Below are positions 23,467 through 39,089 of a DNA stretch of 64,000 nucleotides, piece by piece (position 1 is the first letter of the stretch; every line of letters begins with the position of its first letter). Source of the stretch: Euonymus europaeus (taxonomy: Eukaryota; Streptophyta; Magnoliopsida; Celastrales; Celastraceae); NCBI GenBank assembly GCA_963580455.1, contig OY756967.1, forward strand, positions 6,594,501 through 6,658,500, written 5' to 3'. A program made the translations under genes and the position numbers. Below the pieces are notes generated by a model. It saw only the letters and a program-made list of their open reading frames with translations, ran no database searches and was not told the origin of the DNA.

Positions 23467-24184
23467 CTGGAATTGGAAAACAAATGTAAGTACAAAGTGT
23501 AATGCCCTTAGAGTGTAATGTTTTAATTTTATCAACACAAAAACTCTCTCAAAAACAATTTTCGGTTCAACATATGCGAGTAAAAAGAGGGTTGTTTGGT
23601 TATCAAAAGCAATATATATGACATGTGTGAACACCAAGAAAACCCCAGATGATGGCCTAAAAGAAATTCACAATCGTGACCCACGAAATTAGTAAAAGAT
23701 TGTGTCATAATCTTGGAAATTGGAATCAAAGCCATAAATTCCTAAAACAAACTTGATTTTATTCCAATCAATCAATTTAACCAAATCAATTGATTAAATA
23801 AAATTAGTTACCAATTATCACATAAAATCAAGTCGCGTAAAACCCAAGATGCAAGTTTCCAAAAACTGATGCTCATGTAGGTTACGTGCAGCTTACTTGG
23901 AATCACTGTGTACTCATGTAGGGTACATGCAGGTTACATGACAGCTTTGTTTGATCTTCAGCTGTAAACCAACCTGCATTCTAACCTAATGTGGATCCCA
24001 ACCATTCTAAATTTGAATATTACATTGAATAAACATAGCGTCACACAATAAAATCTTACATAATTTACTCACATTTATTGTGCATCTTTATCAACAAATG
24101 ACAATAAATTCTAGCAATAATAAGGACTTCTCTTCTCGGTGTTCTTATGGATCACAATCTGGATAAATTTTTGGACCACAAGGT
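23467..24184. other. Gene-free stretch with GTTAC-rich words
   Basis: I see no supported gene. Between 23876 and 23938 there are several words of the type GGTTACGTGCAGCTTAC and GGTACATGCAGGTTACATG. They resemble words in the SIRE-like LTR at 21464-21540. Confidence 0.45.
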
Positions 24185-24622
24185 TACTTTATTTAAAACA
24201 GTAACTTCATTTCCAGTTTGGAAGTGATGTCAAGTAATTTTTCAAAAAATAATAACTTTAACTATTGTTACTATTTAAATTAAAACAGACAGTAACATTA
24301 ATAGTTATTGGTAATTCTTCAAAATATTTGGGATGTAGTGTCAAGTAATTTTTTGAAAACAATAAGTTTGGCTATTGTGAATGTTTCAATTTTGAAACAG
24401 ACAGTAACACCAACAATTTTTGCTACTTTACATTATCAGTTAGTGTTACTGTTACTTTTTTAGTGTGAGTCAATGTAAACGTTACATGTTTTTAAATGTT
24501 ATCAATTCAAAATAGTTGTGAAGTAATATTATGTAATTTTCTTAAAACAGTAACATTGACAATTGTTCGAAACAGTAACAATACCTTATTGATGTATTTA
24601 AAACAGTAACCTTCGTTTATCG
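24185..24622. repeat. Diverged right-hand units of the 172-bp array
   Basis: Words shared with 21578-22830 recur in the same orientation: 'GATGTCAAGTAATTTTT', 'ACAGACAGTAACA', 'TTTTTTAGTGTGAGTCAATG' and 'AAAACAGTAAC'. The Ulp1-like fragment therefore interrupts one array, or the two arrays are direct (not inverted) flanks of it. Confidence 0.75.
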
Positions 24623-24630
24623 TTTAGCTA

Positions 24631-24865
24631 TAGGCCTCTTCAAATGGCCCGCAGGCCATGACCCGGGCCGAATCCGGCCGGGGCCGCGGGCCAAAGCCCG
24701 GCCCAGGCCCGAAGATGCATCGGGCCTGGGTAGCCCAACATCATACCTCGGGTGGGCCTGGGCCCCATTTCTGGGGCCGAGCCCGACCCGAGGCCCGAGC
24801 TTTTGGGCCAAGTTCGGGCTGGCCCAAGCCCGAGGCTGAGGCCCGGCCCGAGTATAGGACTTAGA
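24631..24865. repeat. Left GC-rich subterminal region of hAT element
   Basis: This holds many overlapping copies of GGCCCG, GCCCGGCC and their complements in an otherwise AT-rich context. In hAT elements subterminal motif clusters bind transposase, and these words are the obvious candidates. The open frames here are products of the base composition. Confidence 0.8.
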
Positions 24866-25282
24866 TATTTCATATTAAATATATATAATAGATTAGTAAT
24901 CCTGCATTTCTATATTATCTTCTTCACCTAAATGGCTAAATCACTCACCTCCATCACTCCATAAACAGCTTTTAACATATTCAAATACTCAATTCACATA
25001 TTCACAATCACACATGACTGTGATTCTGTGAAAATATAATTGTTACATGTTAGTAAAAAAAAGAGCAAAACAATTAAACAAGTAGGCCAAAAAAGTTTAA
25101 AAAATAAAAAGAAAGAAAATCTCTCATCTTTGCACTTTGTCAGTGACCGTTCTGACGTTCTCACGGACCGTTGAAACTTGAAATTGAACCGTTGTTTCAA
25201 CGGCCAAAATCCAGCTCTCCAACTCATCAACACAGGCACTGAGGCACAACAACTCTCCAGACTCCAAGCCTCATTCATATCC

Positions 25283-25290
25283 TATAAATA
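25283..25290 (+). promoter_or_regulatory. TATA box candidate for the hAT transposase
   Basis: TATAAATA lies about 650 bp before the transposase ATG. A pyrimidine-rich leader follows from about 25315. A possible leader intron runs from GTGAGT near 25500 to an acceptor near 25762, which would remove most of the AT-rich leader. Confidence 0.5.
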
Positions 25291-25930
25291 CACCCAAATC
25301 TAGAGCCCTTTCTTCATCAAAACAAGCTTTTCTCTCTAATCTCTTACTCTATGTCTCTCTCTTAGCTTGAAGCCATCTTCTGTCTAAGTTTGAATCCATC
25401 TTCTGTCTAAGCTTGAATCCATTTTTGGAGAAGTCCGGCTCCATCGCACGGTCACACTATCGCCTCCGCCTCCCCAAATTTCAATCTGAATTTTTTTTCG
25501 TGAGTTCTACACTTTTACAGACTACAAGTTCTACTTCTTTCAATCTTCTAGAGTACTCTAAACAATAATACAACTTTATTGGGGTAGTGGCTTACAACAC
25601 TTCTGCACTTATTGTATATTTTATAAATTATAATCATAGTTATATTTATTACTTATATTTTACCATTTTAGAAAGTTCAGTGCTTATCCGCATATTATAT
25701 AATTATATTATTATAATATCTTACATTGATATTATTGATCAATTTCTCAATTTGTATTGTAGGTGAAAGTGGGTTGCAGTTTGTACGATCATTTTTTGAT
25801 AATTTAAAGTTGGAACTCATCTTCATCGTCATCACATTGTGTGCGGAATTGACATGTGGGGTAACGAACATTTGAATTTATTATTTCTTGTTTATATTAT
25901 ATTTTTTGATTATATATTTGCGCATTCAAT

Positions 25931-28036
25931 TTGTTGCATACTTACATTAATATGGACCCTAGACATAATATTGCTTACCCTGACACTGTTGATGAGGAGG
26001 ATGCTCTTTTGAGAGAATCGATAGGATCTCCCTCTGATCAAATTAGAAATGAGAGCACTTCTACTACTACTACTGCTAAAAATAAAAAAACAGCTAGTGT
26101 TGCATGGAATGGATTTGATAGAGTTATAATTACAAATGCTAGCAATGTTCGAGAAGTTAAAGCAAAATGTAAATTTTGTGGTAAGTTATTAAGTGGTGCA
26201 TCGACAGGAGGTACTAGTCACTTGAAACGTCACACCGAAAGATGTAGTCAAAATTCTAATGTAGATATAAGAACACAAATGCAATTAAATGTAGATCAAA
26301 GTGGAAATATTACTAATTTTCAATATGATGAATCACGTGCTCGTCAAGAGGTTGTAGACTATATGATTAGGGCTGAGCATCCGTTTACTTTTGTTGAAAA
26401 CCATGATTTTACTGGTATGGTCCAAAGGGGTATTAATCCACAATATCACGGTTTTTCTGCATCAACTGCAAGAAGGGATACTATAAATAGATTTAATACT
26501 CAATTTACTGATTTGAAGAATTTTTTTACTCATTTCGATGGAAAAATTTGTCTTACATCTGATATTTGGACTTCTGTACAAAAATTGAGTTATTTATCAT
26601 TGACTGCTCATTATATTGATGATGATTGGAATTTGAATAAAAATATTGTTAGTTTTAAAGTTTTAGAGTCCCCTCATACCGGATATTCAATTGCTAATTT
26701 AATTTTATTAGAACTTGAAAATTTAGGAATTAATCAAAAAATATTTTCAATTACCTTAGATAATGCTAGTAATAACGAATCGGCACAAAGATCTTTGAAA
26801 CGTTATCTAAACTTACCTTTAGGTGGAAATTTATTTCATATTCGTTGTTGTGCTCATATTTGTAATTTAATAGTGCAAGATGGTTTACGCATTTTACATA
26901 GTTCTATTGAAATAATTAGAGATATTGTTTTGTGCATTAACTCATCTATTGCAAGATATGAAATGTATAAAAATTGTTGTGCAAAATTACAAATGAGAAG
27001 AAAAAACATTCCTTTAGATGTACCTCACCGGTGGAACTCAACATTTTTACTCTTGAGAGTGGCAACGAAATATAAGAGAGTTGTAGATTTATTTTGTGCG
27101 GAAATGAAAGAAAAACATCCTAATTATGATATTCAAACCCCTAGCGAATATGATTGGACAATTGCGGAAATTATTAGAGATTTTTTAGATGTTTTTCATA
27201 CTTCAACCAAGATATTTTGTTCTGTTTATTATCCTTCTTCTTGTCGAGTACTTATGCAATTAACTAATGTTTGTTGCACATTTAATTGTTATTCACAACT
27301 TGATGTTTTTAAAACTGCTTTGATGGCAATGAGGGAAAAGTTTGAAAAATATTTTGATCCTTTACCAACTATATTTGCTATTGCTGTTGTTATGGATCCT
27401 AGGTGTAAAGTTGATGCATTAGAATTATGGTTAGAAATCATATATGATAATGATGTAGAAAAAGTCAAATTACACCTGGTGGAAATAAATAATTCTTTGA
27501 ATCAATTGTATGATGAATATAAAAATCAATTAGGAGAGCATAGAGTACCACAAAATACTTCTGGTACGAGTTCTTCTTCCTCGTCTAGTTTCTTAGGTGG
27601 TTTAGCATTACTAAAGAGTAGACGAACTCAATCATCGTCATCATCTGGTGGGTCCACTTCTGAATTAAAACGATATCTTGATCAACCTGTGCTTGATATT
27701 GAGGATAATCCTGATTTTGATATATTAGCTTGGTGGAAAGTACAAGAGCGTAGGTACCCTTTACTTTCCAAAATGGCACGTGATCTACTAACCGTTCCAG
27801 TTTCGACCGTAGCGTCAGAAGCAGCTTTTAGTGCAGGTGGAAGAGTTGTGTCACAAACTCGTAGCAGCCTTGGACCTTCAACAGTTGAAGCATTAATTTG
27901 TCTTAAAGATTGGAGTTTAGCAAATCAAAGAATGCAAGAACAAATGCGAGTATCTGAACTAGCTGAAGAGATGAATCAATTAAAGCTGTCGAGACCGGAA
28001 TGGATTGAAGATAGTTCCCCCGATGCCAATGATTAG
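25931..28036 (+). CDS. hAT (Ac-like) transposase with BED zinc finger
   Basis: This is an uninterrupted 701-residue protein, full length for plant Ac-like transposases. The N-terminus has a BED zinc finger at about residues 55-105, with C80-x2-C83 and H97-x3-H101. The middle has the family's catalytic-domain blocks: LTSDIWTS (first catalytic Asp region), HIRCCAHICNLIVQDGL, and VPHRWNSTFLLL. The C-terminal hAT dimerisation region covers about residues 590-690, with DILAWWKVQERRYPLLSKMA and VASEAAFSAGGRVV, the latter holding the conserved Glu. The product would bind the element ends and cut and paste them. ATG 25931 is the first in frame. The second Met (25952, MDPRHN) is an equally plausible start because related proteins often begin there. 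Closest known relatives include RICESLEEPER-type proteins, which are domesticated; here the flanking TIRs and target duplication show a transposon instead. Confidence 0.95.
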   Translation: MLHTYINMDPRHNIAYPDTVDEEDALLRESIGSPSDQIRNESTSTTTTAKNKKTASVAWNGFDRVIITNASNVREVKAKCKFCGKLLSGASTGGTSHLKRHTERCSQNSNVDIRTQMQLNVDQSGNITNFQYDESRARQEVVDYMIRAEHPFTFVENHDFTGMVQRGINPQYHGFSASTARRDTINRFNTQFTDLKNFFTHFDGKICLTSDIWTSVQKLSYLSLTAHYIDDDWNLNKNIVSFKVLESPHTGYSIANLILLELENLGINQKIFSITLDNASNNESAQRSLKRYLNLPLGGNLFHIRCCAHICNLIVQDGLRILHSSIEIIRDIVLCINSSIARYEMYKNCCAKLQMRRKNIPLDVPHRWNSTFLLLRVATKYKRVVDLFCAEMKEKHPNYDIQTPSEYDWTIAEIIRDFLDVFHTSTKIFCSVYYPSSCRVLMQLTNVCCTFNCYSQLDVFKTALMAMREKFEKYFDPLPTIFAIAVVMDPRCKVDALELWLEIIYDNDVEKVKLHLVEINNSLNQLYDEYKNQLGEHRVPQNTSGTSSSSSSSFLGGLALLKSRRTQSSSSSGGSTSELKRYLDQPVLDIEDNPDFDILAWWKVQERRYPLLSKMARDLLTVPVSTVASEAAFSAGGRVVSQTRSSLGPSTVEALICLKDWSLANQRMQEQMRVSELAEEMNQLKLSRPEWIEDSSPDAND

Positions 28037-28654
28037 TTCTAAATGATTTTGTATTTATTTTATTAGTAATCTAATGAGAGAAATGCAAATGATTAATAAG
28101 TATATTGTATATAGGTGCCAACCTAGTTGGGATGTATATACAATATATATGATGCATTTTTTTACTCTCTAAAAAAATAATCAAATGAATAAGAAAAACT
28201 TCAATTATTCTTTATTCAAGTAGAATACTAGAATTTTTTTAGTGATCCAAAAAAAATTGCAATATTGTAAATTTGTAATACACATTGCCCAGATTCTGAA
28301 AAATCAATTTCATACCATCTATTCCATCATTATCCATACACCACACCCCAATACAAAGAAGAATAAAGAAATCTAAACAAATTTCAAAAGTCATTAAAAT
28401 CAACATTATTTTTCCCTGTACATTCCATTATTATCTATTGTTTATAGAAACAAAAAAAAAATCTTCTCCAATCTTTTACTTTTGTCGCAGTCTCGCAGAT
28501 ATGATGAAAGACAAGGCACCACCAAGTCTTAATAATTTTTTTTTCATTTTTGTTTTTATAATGGAAACAGTTGTCATAATATTACAAAAAAAGGTGTGAT
28601 TTGTTGATGAAAAATGTGTGTCAGACAGTCAGAGTGTGATATTGCATATGACCA

Positions 28655-28819
28655 TATGTTACGTAAGGGCCCAGGCCCGAAATATTCGGCCCGAGCCCGA
28701 GGCCCGGCCCGAGAGCCTAAGGTCCTTGGGCTCAGGCCGGGCCTGGGCTGAGATTTTTGTCTCAAGCCCGGCCCAGGCCCGGACTTCCAAAAGTCGGGCC
28801 GGGCCGATGACGAGGCCTA
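28655..28819. repeat. Right GC-rich subterminal region of hAT element
   Basis: GGCCCG/CGGGCC-rich sequence forms an inverted counterpart of the left end, finishing at GAGGCCTA next to the TTTAGCTA duplication. Confidence 0.8.
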
Positions 28820-28827
28820 TTTAGCTA

Positions 28828-29036
28828 CATAAGCATTAAGTAATTAAATTGAATTTGTTATTTTAATTATCATTTCATATAAAGAATAGCAGCAAGGATA
28901 ATCTCCAAAAAGAAAAGGTCATAATGTAAACAGTAACCTTCCACAAAAGGGGGATTGTTCCAAAATCAAAATCACTGGATCATAGTAGATACGCAGTAGA
29001 TTAATTAAAGCAATATAATCTAATGTTTTGACTCAC
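28828..29036. other. Right flank of hAT insertion
   Basis: The words AAACAGTAACCTT (near 28930) resemble the array words left of the insertion (24600-24612). This is consistent with the hAT having landed in that repeat-bearing element. Confidence 0.4.
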
Positions 29037-29115
29037 CATTGGTCGTTGAGAATCTTGTGCATAGGAATCGTCTGAGTATACGATGTTGGTTTCCTGGTCC
29101 TCGTTTAATTCAATC
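29037..29115 (-). pseudogene. Orphan exon candidate, 79 nt
   Basis: On the minus strand an acceptor (GAACAG) is followed by an open phase encoding IELNEDQETNIVYSDDSYAQ and a few more residues, then a strong donor ATG|GTGAGT. No adjacent exon is evident and I do not recognise the family. It may be a distant upstream exon of the Ulp1-like gene remnant at 22.8-23.5 kb, split by the hAT insertion. This is inference from strand and position only. Confidence 0.35.
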
Positions 29116-29794
29116 CTGTTCAAACAATTGGAACAAAATATATAGATATTTGAATCATTATTCTCTTAAATAGTAACATCTTTTAAACTTTATGAGCTTC
29201 CAAACCATAAAATAACTCCTTTTAACAAGAACAACCTTGTGCACCAGTTCAATTGCCCACTAATTATGGTGTCTTAAACACAAAAATAACACAATCAGTA
29301 GAACACGTTGCTACCCAGTCACCTGTCTTTAACTCAATCAGCGTGTAAAAAAGTGAAAAGAACCTCGCAATTCGAAAAATGGAAATCCCCTGAGATTACG
29401 TCCCTACCAAATTGATTTTAAACATAATACAAAAGACATGCAGTTTAGCATTGTTGTAAGCATAACACAAGCAAATCAAATCAAATCAAATCAGACAACC
29501 ACTTTGAAATAAAATCACAAAAATTGAAAATTTTAATGTTAGAAGAAAGATGCGAGGTTGGTACTCGTGTCTCCTTCGATACCGTTCTCCAACAGAATCC
29601 GGTGTTGCCAGAAAGAGGTATGGTGATCTGTTTGGATGAGCTGTTTTGTTATGACGACTTAAGGAAGAAGAAAAAGAAGAGTGATCATGCACAGAGGGTT
29701 GTTTGGATTCTCAATTTTGAATATTTAGAGCGTGAAAATCCAGAGAGAGGAGAACGAAGCAGAGAGACATAGAATCCTTTTAGAGGAAGACAAA

Positions 29795-29862
29795 GGAGGT
29801 TAGATTTCAAAGTTGATTTTTCACGTTAACGGTTAGATTTCAAAGTTGATTTTTCACGTTAA
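29795..29862. repeat. Tandem duplication of about 33 bp
   Basis: GGTTAGATTTCAAAGTTGAT followed by TTTTCACGTTAAC occurs twice in immediate succession. The two copies are identical. Confidence 0.9.
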
Positions 29863-32800
29863 CGGCGTTGTTGTTGACGAGGTTATAATACGAATTTTAT
29901 ATTAATTTTATTTAACAATATCAGTCAATTCATTTAATAAGAAGTACGATGATTAAAGAGTTAAACATTAATTCTAATGATCTGACGGTCAAAGGTTGGG
30001 ATGGGACCGAGATGGGACAAAGGGCGCGGGACGCGGAACTGTCCGTCAGGCCAAGTGCAATGGGGGAAGTGTTTGGAGTGCTGAAAATTTTGGAATATGT
30101 AGAAAGAGTAATTTTAAAAATTGTATTGAAAGATGTGTAGAAAGATAGAAAAAAGTGAAAAATGGTATAAAAGTATGAGAGAGATGTTGAAACTTGATAT
30201 TTGGAGTATTGGTGTATGGAAAGTGAAAAAAAATGTATTGAAATATGTATTTTATTGATATGATTGTATTAAAAAATATATTTTAAACGAGACTTAAGTT
30301 ATGTGTAATAAAGGTGGGGCTCAATTACAAAATTTAGAATGCGTGATAATACCATATGACTGCAGTTGGCCTCAAGTCTTCGACTCTTTCTGGCATAGTG
30401 GCATTCTAGGTCAGCCGTCCGCCCGTCCCGTCTCACGTATCTTCGATTCAATTCTTCGAGTTCCGATCTTCAATTCTGTCTCTACGGCCTCACCTCAGCA
30501 GCTCAGGCCCTCACTCACTGATTTCGAACTTTGATTGAGGCAGCCCGCTGCATGCTTGCACCCAAATTGTTCTCTGCGCCTCTGCCTGAAATAAGGTTGG
30601 CTTTTGCTCATTTACTTAAATACGTATATATGCTTTCAGTCAATCAATTCCTTTGTCCCTTGGTGCCAGTGATTTTGGCAGACCCACCACTGTGTAATCA
30701 AGTGTCCTGAACGTGTTCGACAAAATGACATACAGAAGAGAAGTCACAATTTAGTTTATTGTTTCTTTGTTTTTGTTTTGTAATCAGGGTGTCCTGAAAT
30801 CTTTGATTAGTTTATTGGATTCCTGGTGTTAAGTGTTAACTACTGATGGTTTCAAATTTTGGTTGGATGTTTCTCGGGTGGCTTTCCAAATAATTGGTAG
30901 GGGCTGCTGTTTTTGGTTTCTATGGTAATCTTTTTCTGGGCTTTTTATGGTGGTCTTGGTTATATGTTTTCTGTTTTGGCTGGTTCTGATCGATGGGCTG
31001 CTGGTTTATGGTTAAGTGTTGAGTGTTGTTGGTTTGTTGTATTAAGACGTAGCTAGATATCATGTATTGAACTCAGCATTGTAGGCATTGTTTAGGTTAG
31101 TTTCATCTTTGATTTGATTTCTCTTTACTAATAAAAAAAAAAAAATAAAGTTTAATTTTACATGGTTTGCTTTATCTTATTTGATGTGTTCGATTTTCAT
31201 GGTATTTTCCTGGCTCTTGATTTGTGAACTGGAATTAGGATGGAAAAACAAGTGTGGACCTTGTTGAAAAACAAGTGTTTATTTGTCTTTAGTATTGGAT
31301 AAGAGGTGGTGAGTATTAGTATAAAACTGATGATTATTTCAATACTTGATTGGATATATATCCTGCTGGTTGTGGCAGCACTGCATGTGTTTTACACGTT
31401 AAAATCACTCGCATTGTCTCCAAAAAAAAAATCGGCGCGTTGCCCGAATCCCTAATTTTTTCCGGGGCAGTGCCCCGAATCCCGTAACTTTTACTTGCAT
31501 ATGTAGGGCAAATTGGATAGTTTTATATGTTCATTCACCTTCAAGTAAGCCTACGTGGGAGAAGCTATTAGAATGGTCTTATTTGATTCATTCTTTGGCT
31601 TCATATTGGCAATAATGAAATTTTAATGGTATTTAACTTCTTTTGAAAGATTCCAGTCGCTCTTTAGTTTCAAAAAATTTCTGTGGGTTAATCTTTATCT
31701 AGCAATTTGTGAATGTTAAATACAAATTCCAGTTGTTAAGCTTTGTTTTGTTTGTAGCTAGGATGGTTGGCATTTTTAAAACTTCTAGACTCTCTTATCT
31801 TTTTTACTTCTGAATTCTTCTCTTTTTACTGTTTGAACATTCTAGCCATTGAATTATGTCATGTTCTCAATAATTTTCGTCCCATATATGCATTTCTGAA
31901 TTGGCCAGGGTTCAATCTCCATCGTTGGTTCAATTCAAAAAAAAAAAAAAATCTGACTGCTGTGATGACAAACTAGAACTATTTGGACTGAAAAATCAGT
32001 GTGGTGTATGATATTTACTTGGGTCAGTTATGTGAGTTTCAGGTCAATTTGAGGTTTAATTCATTTTTATTATAGTCCTGTGACATTAAGTTTTATTTTG
32101 TTTATTGAAGATTTTTCTTGGTAATTTATTTATAATTCATTTTTTTTCTTGACTTCCCAACAAGAAATGAATGTGATAATATTTTGGCCCAAGAACGAGA
32201 ATTAAAGTGAGTGGCGGCATAGACTAGTTCACCCTCTTTATGAATGTTGGTCCTTATCTGATTATATTACAATTATTGGTTAGTTTGTTGGGCTTCAAAT
32301 ATTCAAAATCATACTTTTTATTTCTTTTCTTTTGTTTTATGATTTTTGTGTTAAGAGATGGTTTATATATTCAGAATCATATGTGTTTGTTCAATGTTTT
32401 ATGTAGTCGAATCCTCAAGCCGAAAGTGTTTTATTCATTCCACCACACCTTCGCAAAAATATGTTAATGAAGATACTTCAAAATACATCTGGCTAATTTG
32501 GGTTAGGTAGTGTGAAACTTTTGTCTTCTTTGATTTTGTTTAAATTGCTCATTTGTATGGACTGATTGGTGTGGTCTGATTATGAACTGATTTTTATGGA
32601 CTGATTTCTAATAGCTTCTGAGTTGTATGGACTGATTATTGACTGACTTGTAGTCTTGTATGGACTGTGTTAGTCAATCTTTCTTCTTTGCACCATCAGT
32701 TTATGGTTTTACAATACTTGTATACTTGTTTTTCTCCATATTTATTTATCCACTGATGTTGAAAACTTGTTATTTTCTGATCTGTTATTCTATCTGCTTT

Positions 32801-33520
32801 ATCGAGCTCAACAATGGAGTATTTGTGTCCGTCTGATAATATTAATAGGTACTGTTTCTTATGTAATGAGTAGTAGCTTTGACAGTCATCTCATTAGTTA
32901 AAATAGAAGCTGATCTGCCTTTTCTTAGATTTGTAAGAAGTTTTTCTAATCTTTAAATTGAAAATTTGACTCTGCTATTTGATGAGCCAATTTAGGAAAG
33001 TCTGCGAATTTAGAACTTTATTTATACGGGTATAAATGTAATTTAACTTTATAAAACTCTTTTAGAATCAGTGTCTTAATACTTTCCCAAACACTTTAAT
33101 TGACTGTTTTAAAAACCGCTATTAAAAACACCTAAAATTGCTACCCTCATAACTTGTGAAAACCGCTACTTTAAAAAATATTCATTTCCCCTACCCCTTA
33201 TTAGGCTCTGCTTGGGAGACCGGTTTTGACTGAAAATGAGAGTTTTTAAAAGCACTGGTTCTATGAATACCTGCCTGGATGATATTTTAAGTCACTGGCT
33301 TTTGGGGGGTTTTAAAACCCCCCACCACCAGTCTAATATACTTTTAACTGGTTTAGAAAACATCCCAAATCAAGGTGTTTTCACTGGTTTTTTTTTTTTG
33401 ACTTCTTTACCCTTGATCTAACCTAATTCTCTCGCATACGCAGGTAACGCAGCTTCTCCTCCTCTCCGGCTGATGCGTGAATGTACGGTTTGGAAAACTG
33501 TAAATTTGTGAAAAATGTAC
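29863..33520. other. Long gene-free stretch upstream of RIO2
   Basis: I find no ORF with a recognisable domain. A GC-richer patch at about 30380-30600 could be a transcribed leader exon (it ends near an AAG|GTTGGC donor-like site), but no partner exon is evident. T-rich, intron-like DNA fills 30600-33180. A fold-back-like block lies at 33190-33420. Confidence 0.45.
33304..33323. repeat. Perfect 20-bp palindrome
   Basis: G6-T4-A4-C6 reads identically on both strands. The flanks pair partially (GCACTGG/CCAGT-type words on both sides), suggesting the centre of a small fold-back or MITE-like sequence of about 33190-33420. Confidence 0.75.
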
Positions 33521-33525
33521 TTTAC

Positions 33526-33532
33526 TATAAAT
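33526..33532 (+). promoter_or_regulatory. TATA box candidate for RIO2
   Basis: TATAAAT lies about 145 bp upstream of the RIO2 start codon, giving a predicted leader of roughly 110 nt rich in C, A and T. Confidence 0.5.
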
Positions 33533-33670
33533 TTAGAGTTTTTGTTTTGGATGGTCTTAGAGCGTCTTGTTTATTGCTTCAAATCTTCGACTCCTCCAGT
33601 TGCACAGCAGCAGCAGCTATAGAGACACTCTTTAATCTTTCAGCTAAACAATCAAACAGAAACATCATAG

Positions 33671-38259
<4,589 letters not shown>

Positions 38260-39040
38260 AGTGAGCGATACAGAAACCTGGTCTGGAAACGAAGAGGGGG
38301 AATTAACCATTATTTATGTTTGACCTCCTTGCAGAAGCTTGGCTTATGGTGAATTGAATCGTGGGACATGTTTTGTGCGCGTGATGTAGTATTTATTTAT
38401 TTATGCTTGAAAGAAAACATGTGGTTGATTAGGGTTGTCTGAGATTTTGTTTACTTTGTAGGTTGGATTAATACATGGACATTAGTATGTGACCATTTGG
38501 TTGGACTGGGAAGCCTTTAATTTCTAGATACAGCTCAATCAAATAATGGAAAACTAGTAGATTCGATGCTAGCACACATTGAAGGGTACTAATAAACCTT
38601 TGGATAAAAATATGAAACACAATAAAAGTAAAACATAGAGCCCGAGACGAGGCTTGCAATTTTGTACTTAGATCTATCAGTTTGAGCCAACATTCAAAAT
38701 AGATGACAATTTGAGTCAGCATTCAAGCAAATATGGAAGTAAAAGCGGATCCGAAGATAGATCTGTCATCATGAACATATTCACATTGATGTTGTTAATC
38801 GACAAAATCACATAGAACATTGTGAAAATTTAAATTATTCGACAAATATATTAAGTCTGCCCTGGATGAAAGAGAGAGTAATCTTTACATAGAGAGGAGA
38901 AAGAAAGACAAGAGATCACTCGCTACATCAATCGACAAAATCAGAGATAGAACACTTAAAAAGTTTAAATTATTCGATAAGTATACTAAGTCTGTCCTGG
39001 ATGAAAGAGAGTATATCTTTAGAGAGGAGAAAGAAAAACG
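38260..39040. other. RIO2 3' untranslated region and gene-free stretch
   Basis: The RIO2 3' UTR probably runs to about 38470. Beyond it a near-duplicate pair of words (GACAAAATCA..AGAGA..GAGGAGAAAGAAA) occurs at about 38800-38910 and 38933-39037, suggesting a diverged direct repeat. No gene is seen. Confidence 0.45.
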
Positions 39041-39089
39041 AGACACCTCCCTTCTCTCCTTTGAAATTTTGGCTGTGGAAAAGAGGAGA

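Larger units (their letters stand above)
24631..28819 (+). mobile_element. Complete hAT transposon
   Basis: The element is 4,189 bp. It begins TAGGCCTC and ends GAGGCCTA, a perfect 8-bp terminal inverted repeat that continues imperfectly (TCA..GGCCCG). The 8-bp target duplication TTTAGCTA is present at 24623-24630 and 28820-28827, as expected of hAT. The first and last 170-230 bp are strikingly GC-rich, full of GGCCCG/CGGGCC words in both orientations. Inside is one long transposase ORF with a promoter-like 5' region. Nothing visible inactivates it. Plant elements of this kind belong to the Ac-like BED-finger hAT group. Confidence 0.97.

Noticed and set aside
24617..24873. Pro/Gly/Arg-rich ORFs at the left hAT end
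   Set aside because: They come from the GC-rich subterminal words and occur on both strands.
29486..29692. Minus-strand 68-residue ORF as a first exon
   Set aside because: It has no recognisable domain and no clear splice link to the exon at 29037-29115.
30301..30534. 77-residue ORF upstream of RIO2
   Set aside because: It has higher GC than its surroundings but no family match, no promoter or exon partner; it may be part of a leader or non-coding RNA, which I cannot support.
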